NCBI GenBank assembly: GCA_038213835.1
Contig: JBBQSN010000156.1
Coordinates: 1-7,917, forward strand
Length of the DNA stretch: 7,917 bases
Reading direction: 5' to 3'
Origin: JBBQSN01 sp038213835
GTDB taxonomy: Bacteria > Actinomycetota > Actinomycetes > Actinomycetales > CAWJMD01
This document shows, in pieces, positions 4,818 through 7,917 of the stretch (position 1 is its first letter; the number at the start of each line of letters is the position of its first letter). A program made the translations under genes and the position numbers. The notes below the pieces were generated by a model that saw only the letters and a list, made by a program, of their open reading frames with translations, was not told the DNA's origin and did no database searches.

Positions 4818-5567
4818 TCACCGGCACGGGCCGCCGGCCGCGTCGACGGGTGCCGCGCCCGGTCGGGTCCACTGCGCGACCGGCCGTCCGTCCTGGCGCC
4901 ACCAGCCACCGGGGCCGTCCGCTTGCGGCCAGCCCTCGGGCGAGTCCTCCCAGGTCTCCTGCCGGCCGTAGACCGTCAGGTCGAGCAGCTTGAGCGACGC
5001 CATGATCGCCTCGACGCCGCGGATGACCACCTCGCCCGTGAGGAAGACCCGGTCGTCGACGCGGAGGTAGGACGAGATCAGGCCGCGGTCGTCGACCAGG
5101 CCGGCACCCACGGCCGGGTCGGCTACGCCGTGAGCCGAGTACCAGGGGAGGGTGTAGCCCATGAAGTCCACGAAGGGCGCGACCTCGTCCCACGGTCCCT
5201 CGCAGAGCACGGCGAACGAGACGCCGCGGGCGGCCAGGTAGGCGGTGTCCTGCAGGTTCCAGACGCTCAGGGTGCAGCCCTCGCACTGGCCCTCGATCGG
5301 CTGTCCCGGGTGCCACATGTGCTTGTAGGCGACCAGTTGGTCGCGGCCGTCGAACAGGTCGCGGAACGGGGTCGGTCCGTCCGGGCCGACCAGGACCGCG
5401 CCCGCGTCGACCTCGGTCATCGGCAGCCGGCGGCGGGCCGCCGCGATCGCGTCACCCTCCCGGGTGTGCGCCTTCTCCCGCGCGAGCAGCGCGCTGCGTT
5501 CGGCCACCCAGGCGTCCCGGTCGACGATCGGTGGGGTCGCGGTCGGCCGTCGCGTGGTCGCTGCCAT
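4818..5567 (-). CDS. DUF899 family thioredoxin-like protein
   Basis: This 249-residue protein matches the DUF899 family, whose members have a thioredoxin-like fold and no settled function. Recognisable parts are RRRLPMTEVD (45-54), a VGPDGPTPFRDLFDGRDQLVAYKHMW stretch ending near residue 85, a CEGC pair (Cys95, Cys98) at the usual redox-motif position, and the family C-terminal pattern VYGRQETWEDSPEGWPQ followed by WWRQDG. A CxxC pair suggests thiol-disulfide chemistry, but this is inference. No signal peptide is seen, so it is probably cytosolic. ATG 5567 is supported by GAGGG 6 nt upstream. It begins 28 nt after the DUF2809 gene stop and is followed 72 nt later by the acetyltransferase start, consistent with one leftward operon. 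Confidence 0.85.
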   Translation of the reverse strand: MAATTRRPTATPPIVDRDAWVAERSALLAREKAHTREGDAIAAARRRLPMTEVDAGAVLVGPDGPTPFRDLFDGRDQLVAYKHMWHPGQPIEGQCEGCTLSVWNLQDTAYLAARGVSFAVLCEGPWDEVAPFVDFMGYTLPWYSAHGVADPAVGAGLVDDRGLISSYLRVDDRVFLTGEVVIRGVEAIMASLKLLDLTVYGRQETWEDSPEGWPQADGPGGWWRQDGRPVAQWTRPGAAPVDAAGGPCR

Positions 5568-5595
5568 GTCTGTCCCTCGGGTCGGGGGCGTGCTG

Positions 5596-6000
5596 TCAGG
5601 AGGGTGGACCGTCGGGGGGCCCGGATCTCATCGCGACCTGCCGCACCGTCAGCGCGAGCACGACGCCGACCACGTAGGCGACCAGGTCGAGCGGGTCGAA
5701 CCCGGAGCCCAGCACCAGCCGACTCAGCGGCACCGCGTCGGCAGCGGCGTCGGGCAGCCCGGTCAGCTGGAGCAGCTCGACCCCCAGGCACCAGGCCCCG
5801 GCCACCGCCGCGAGCAGCACCGAGGAGATCCTGGGCGCGAGGAACCAGACCCCGAAGGTCATCAGCGCCGCGTAGAGCAGGTCGCCGAGCTTGTCCGAGA
5901 ACGGCACCGCGTCGGACGCGTGCACCGCGAGTCCCGTGACCAGCGTGAGCACGCAGGCCAGGGCGGGCGCGAGCCGGCTCCGAACGGGTGAGGGCAGCAC
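5596..6000 (-). CDS. DUF2809 family integral membrane protein
   Basis: This 134-residue protein has four hydrophobic segments, at about 10-27, 38-55, 59-79 and 103-120, so it is an inner-membrane protein. The order KLGDLLYAALM, then GVELLQL, then LVLGSGFDPLDLVAYVVGV is characteristic of DUF2809 (related in layout to VanZ-like proteins). The function is unknown. The GTG start at 6000 lies 3 nt after the TGA of the upstream YbaK-like gene, so translation is probably coupled to it. No separate strong ribosome site is seen. The basic N-terminus followed by helix 1 supports this start. The protein ends in a short Gly/Pro tail. Confidence 0.82.
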   Translation of the reverse strand: MLPSPVRSRLAPALACVLTLVTGLAVHASDAVPFSDKLGDLLYAALMTFGVWFLAPRISSVLLAAVAGAWCLGVELLQLTGLPDAAADAVPLSRLVLGSGFDPLDLVAYVVGVVLALTVRQVAMRSGPPDGPPS

Positions 6001-6003
6001 CCG

Positions 6004-6492
6004 TCAGCCGGTCGGGTCGGTGACGTCCGCGACCTCGGCCCCGAGCACCCGCACGACGTCCGATCCGGCAGCGGTGGCCGCGACGCCGTGCGCCCCGGCG
6101 CCGATCGACACCACCCGGTCGACCACGGTGGTGTCCGCCACCACCGGCCAGGCTCGGGTGGAGCCGAACGGGGTGATGGTGCCGTGCTCGTACCCGGTGA
6201 CGGCCTGCGCCGTGGCGGCGTCCGGCATCGAGACCCGGTTGACGCCGAGGTGCGCCCGAAGCCTCGGCCAGGAGATCTCCCGGTCGCCGGGCACGAGCAC
6301 GAACCGGAAGTCGTCGTCGGACAGCCGGACGACGAGCGTCTTGACGATCGCCCCGGGCTCCACGCCTCGCGCGGCAGCCGCCTCGGCGAGCGAGCCGACC
6401 CGGCCGTGCCGGGTGATCGTGTGCTCGATGCCGGACGCGGCGAGCCCGTCGCGGGCGCGCTGCTCCCCGTCCTGCGCCAGGTCCGCGGCCAT
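6004..6492 (-). CDS. YbaK/EbsC family aminoacyl-tRNA deacylase-like protein
   Basis: This 162-residue single-domain protein belongs to the YbaK/ProX editing-domain family. Such proteins hydrolyse mischarged tRNAs, for example Cys-tRNA(Pro) or Ala-tRNA(Pro), in the cytosol. Family marks are AIVKTLVVRL (48-57) with the invariant catalytic-site Lys51, VPGDREISWPRLRAHLG (67-83), GYEHGTITPFG (100-110) and a glycine-rich SIGAGAHGVAA loop (129-139). The length is typical. The exact tRNA substrate cannot be assigned from sequence. ATG 6492 has TAGGCT exactly 6 nt upstream and no Shine-Dalgarno sequence, so it is likely leaderless. It appears to be the first gene of the four-gene leftward operon and diverges from the ankyrin gene across 54 bp. 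Confidence 0.9.
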   Translation of the reverse strand: MAADLAQDGEQRARDGLAASGIEHTITRHGRVGSLAEAAAARGVEPGAIVKTLVVRLSDDDFRFVLVPGDREISWPRLRAHLGVNRVSMPDAATAQAVTGYEHGTITPFGSTRAWPVVADTTVVDRVVSIGAGAHGVAATAAGSDVVRVLGAEVADVTDPTG

Positions 6493-6498
6493 CCCGCG

Positions 6499-6504
6499 AG
6501 CCTA
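6499..6504 (-). promoter_or_regulatory. Candidate -10 element (TAGGCT) for the YbaK-led operon
   Basis: On the minus strand TAGGCT fits TANNNT and is followed by 6 nt (CGCGGG) and the ATG at 6492. This spacing predicts a transcript starting at the ATG. It is the best of four such sites in the window. Confidence 0.5.
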
Positions 6505-6534
6505 CGACGGGGCCCGGGGGGCACACCGACGTGC

Positions 6535-6540
6535 GATCCT
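6535..6540 (+). promoter_or_regulatory. Candidate -10 element (GATCCT) for the ankyrin gene
   Basis: GATCCT lies 6 nt (GCCGCC) before the ATG at 6547. It retains A2 and T6 of TANNNT. There is no Shine-Dalgarno sequence, so a leaderless message is plausible. It is the weakest of the four sites. Confidence 0.3.
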
Positions 6541-6546
6541 GCCGCC

Positions 6547-7302
6547 ATGACCAGGACGATCGACGCCGACGAACCGGAGGCGGCGGCTGCCGTCGCAGCC
6601 GTGCGCACCGGCGACGTGCCTGGCCTGCGGGTCCTGCTCGACCATGACCCGTGGCTCGCCACCGCGCGGATCACAGGCCGTGCCCCGGACGGCGCGTCCC
6701 GGCCGCTGCTGCACGTGGCGACCGACTGGCCCGGCCACGCCCCGCGCGTCGGGGAGGTCGTCCGGGTGCTGGTCGCGGCAGGGGCCGACGTCGACGCCCG
6801 GTTCGACGGCGCGCACCGCGAGACCGCCCTGCACTGGGCCGCCAGCAGCGACGACGTCGAGGCGATCGACGCGCTCCTGGACGCCGGAGCCGACATCGAG
6901 GCGGACGGTGCCGTCATCGGCGGCGGATCGCCCCTGGCGGACGCCCGGGGCCATCGGCAGTGGGCCGCGGCGTCCCGGCTGCTGGAACGAGGGGCGTGCA
7001 CGACCCTGGTGGACGAGGCGACGCTCGGTCTGCTGGACCGGGTCCGGGCCCGGTGGGACCGTCCCGACGCGCCCGACCAGGACGAGGTCGACGCCGCGTT
7101 CTGGGGTGCCTGCCACGGCGGTCGGTCGGAGTGCGCCAGGTACCTGCACGAGCTCGGTGCCGCGATCGACCGGGTCCCGACCTGGGAGCCCCTCACCCCG
7201 CTCGACGCCGCCGAGCGCTCGGGCGCCGGCGAGCTGGTCCGGTGGTTGCGGTCGCAGGGCGCGCGGCGGGCGAGCGAGGTCTCCGCCGTCCCGCCGACGT
7301 AG
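6547..7302 (+). CDS. Ankyrin-repeat protein
   Basis: This 251-residue protein is built from ankyrin-like helix-turn-helix units. The clearest are about 53-83 (PLLHVATDW then VVRVLVAAGADVDAR) and 92-120 (ETALHWAASSDDVEAIDALLDAGADIEADG). Degenerate units follow at about 128-152 (SPLADARGH then RLLERGA), 182-208 (DAAFWGACHGG then YLHELGAAID) and 217-239 (TPLDAAERSGAGELVRWLRSQGA). Ankyrin repeats bind proteins, so a scaffold or interaction role is likely, with the partner unknown. There is no signal peptide or membrane segment. The frame is open far upstream, but the ATG at 6547 is chosen because repeats start soon after it, the preceding residues are low-complexity, and the upstream stretch codes for the YbaK-like gene on the other strand. 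It ends 12 nt before the convergent GNAT stop. Confidence 0.85.
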   Translation: MTRTIDADEPEAAAAVAAVRTGDVPGLRVLLDHDPWLATARITGRAPDGASRPLLHVATDWPGHAPRVGEVVRVLVAAGADVDARFDGAHRETALHWAASSDDVEAIDALLDAGADIEADGAVIGGGSPLADARGHRQWAAASRLLERGACTTLVDEATLGLLDRVRARWDRPDAPDQDEVDAAFWGACHGGRSECARYLHELGAAIDRVPTWEPLTPLDAAERSGAGELVRWLRSQGARRASEVSAVPPT

Positions 7303-7314
7303 CCGCGGGGCGGA

Positions 7315-7911
7315 TCAGAGGTCGAGCCTCATCACGGCCCGCCGCTGGGTGGGCCGACCGACCTCCACCAGGCCGGCAGCGGCGAACGTGGCGACGCTGC
7401 CGACGTGCAGCTCATCGGAGATCGCGTTCGTCCTCACCATCGGGTAGCCCTCCAGCGCTCGGGCCCCGCGCTCGCGCGCGAAGGAGACGGCGGCGACCGC
7501 GAGCGCGCGGCTCACTCCGCGACGCCGGTAGCCGGCGCGGGAGAACAGGCAGGTCACCGCCCAGACGCCCTCGTCGGTCCTGTCCTCGTGGCGGCCGTCC
7601 CACGGCACCCGGTTGTTCCGTACCAGGCCCTCGAACCGCGGTCGCGGCTGGACGGCGCACCAGCCCACCGGCTCGTCGCCCAGGTAGGCGACCAGCCCGG
7701 CCGTGCTGCCGGGGCAGCCCTGGACCTGCTCGCGCAGCCGGTGCTCGCGCTCCTGCGCCGAGAAGGAGCTGAACGACTCGCCCCGGCGCAGCGTGTACCG
7801 CTGGCACCAGCACCGCGACGCGATGCCGGTGCTGCCGAACACGGTGCGGACGTCGTCCCAGTCGACCTCGTCCGCGGGCACGACGCGGTAGGGGGACGGC
7901 GCGGCGGTCAC
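7315..7911 (-). CDS. GNAT-family N-acetyltransferase
   Basis: This 198-residue GNAT protein probably transfers acetyl from acetyl-CoA to an unidentified substrate in the cytosol. Motif A is VWAVTCLFSRAGYRRRGVSRAL (117-137 or so), with RRRGVS (129-134) forming the pyrophosphate loop. LVAYLGDEPVGWCAVQPR (73-90) provides the preceding beta strands, and EGYPMV (154-159) and LHVGSVATFAAAGLVEVGRPT (168-188) complete the fold. An RCWCQRY stretch near the N-terminus (33-39, Cys34 and Cys36) recurs in a known actinobacterial subgroup of GNATs. The GTG at 7911 is the first start inside the window; only 6 bp lie upstream, so an earlier start outside cannot be excluded. The gene converges on the ankyrin gene with a 12-bp gap, too small for a normal terminator. 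Confidence 0.87.
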   Translation of the reverse strand: MTAAPSPYRVVPADEVDWDDVRTVFGSTGIASRCWCQRYTLRRGESFSSFSAQEREHRLREQVQGCPGSTAGLVAYLGDEPVGWCAVQPRPRFEGLVRNNRVPWDGRHEDRTDEGVWAVTCLFSRAGYRRRGVSRALAVAAVSFARERGARALEGYPMVRTNAISDELHVGSVATFAAAGLVEVGRPTQRRAVMRLDL

Positions 7912-7917
7912 GGGACC

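Noticed and set aside
4029..5939. A 636-codon plus-strand frame opposite the leftward operon
   Set aside because: It is antisense to the GNAT and DUF899 genes; the residues are Arg/Pro/His-rich without domains.
5417..6526. A 369-codon minus-strand frame over DUF899, DUF2809 and YbaK-like genes
   Set aside because: It is a shifted frame of three recognised genes with Arg/Gly/Ala-rich low-complexity residues and no ribosome site.
6088..6546. N-terminal extension of the ankyrin protein upstream of 6547
   Set aside because: The frame is open, but this stretch is antisense to the YbaK-like gene and its residues are low-complexity. The promoter-like hexamer and ATG at 6547 are better supported.
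5862..7196. A 444-codon minus-strand frame across the YbaK-like and ankyrin genes
   Set aside because: It runs antisense to the ankyrin gene and out of frame with the YbaK-like gene. Its Ser/Arg/Pro-rich content and lack of motifs mark it as a shadow.
7290..7314. GC-rich partial inverted repeat between the ankyrin and GNAT genes as a terminator
   Set aside because: Only five base pairs form, with no U-tract; the gap between stops is 12 bp.

Overview
The window is very GC-rich chromosomal DNA whose third codon positions are almost all G or C, so nearly every gene has long shadow frames. A mycothiol-dependent-isomerase family protein, an actinobacterial-type DnaB and likely leaderless promoters (an -A---T hexamer, 6 nt, then ATG/GTG) point to an Actinomycetota chromosome. 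I cannot name the genus. No rRNA, tRNA, CRISPR array or insertion sequence is visible.

Left part (1-1019): the 5' end of a leftward MATE-family transporter gene runs off the window, and a rightward maleylpyruvate-isomerase-family gene diverges from it. The 59-bp gap between them holds facing -10-like hexamers and an inverted repeat. Next comes a 410-bp non-coding stretch (1020-1429). It holds a cluster of DnaA-box-like GTCCACA motifs arranged partly as palindromes, a candidate promoter, a palindrome, a LexA-box-like site and a hairpin, then a strong Shine-Dalgarno sequence before dnaB.

Centre (1430-3838): dnaB, the replicative helicase, is interrupted by a 340-residue in-frame intein lying exactly between the Walker A Lys and Ser. 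The intein starts with Ala and carries the Trp/Cys/Thr triad of class 3 inteins (W67, C319, T338). It also has a two-motif LAGLIDADG homing endonuclease domain with both acidic residues present. Splicing would give a 462-residue helicase; without it the ATP site is split. This is the most notable object in the window.

Right part (3859-7911): four leftward genes probably form an operon in the order YbaK/EbsC-like deacylase, DUF2809 membrane protein, DUF899 thioredoxin-like protein, two-part GNAT acetyltransferase. The last is frameshifted: a pentamer present three times (GCCGT x3, 4016-4030) would restore a complete 293-residue protein if present twice. An ankyrin-repeat gene diverges from the YbaK-like gene and converges on a leftward GNAT gene that fills the right edge.

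Roles in one view: DnaB, with its parasitic intein and DnaA-like upstream sites, is the replication part. The rest are small housekeeping or accessory enzymes with no evident shared pathway.
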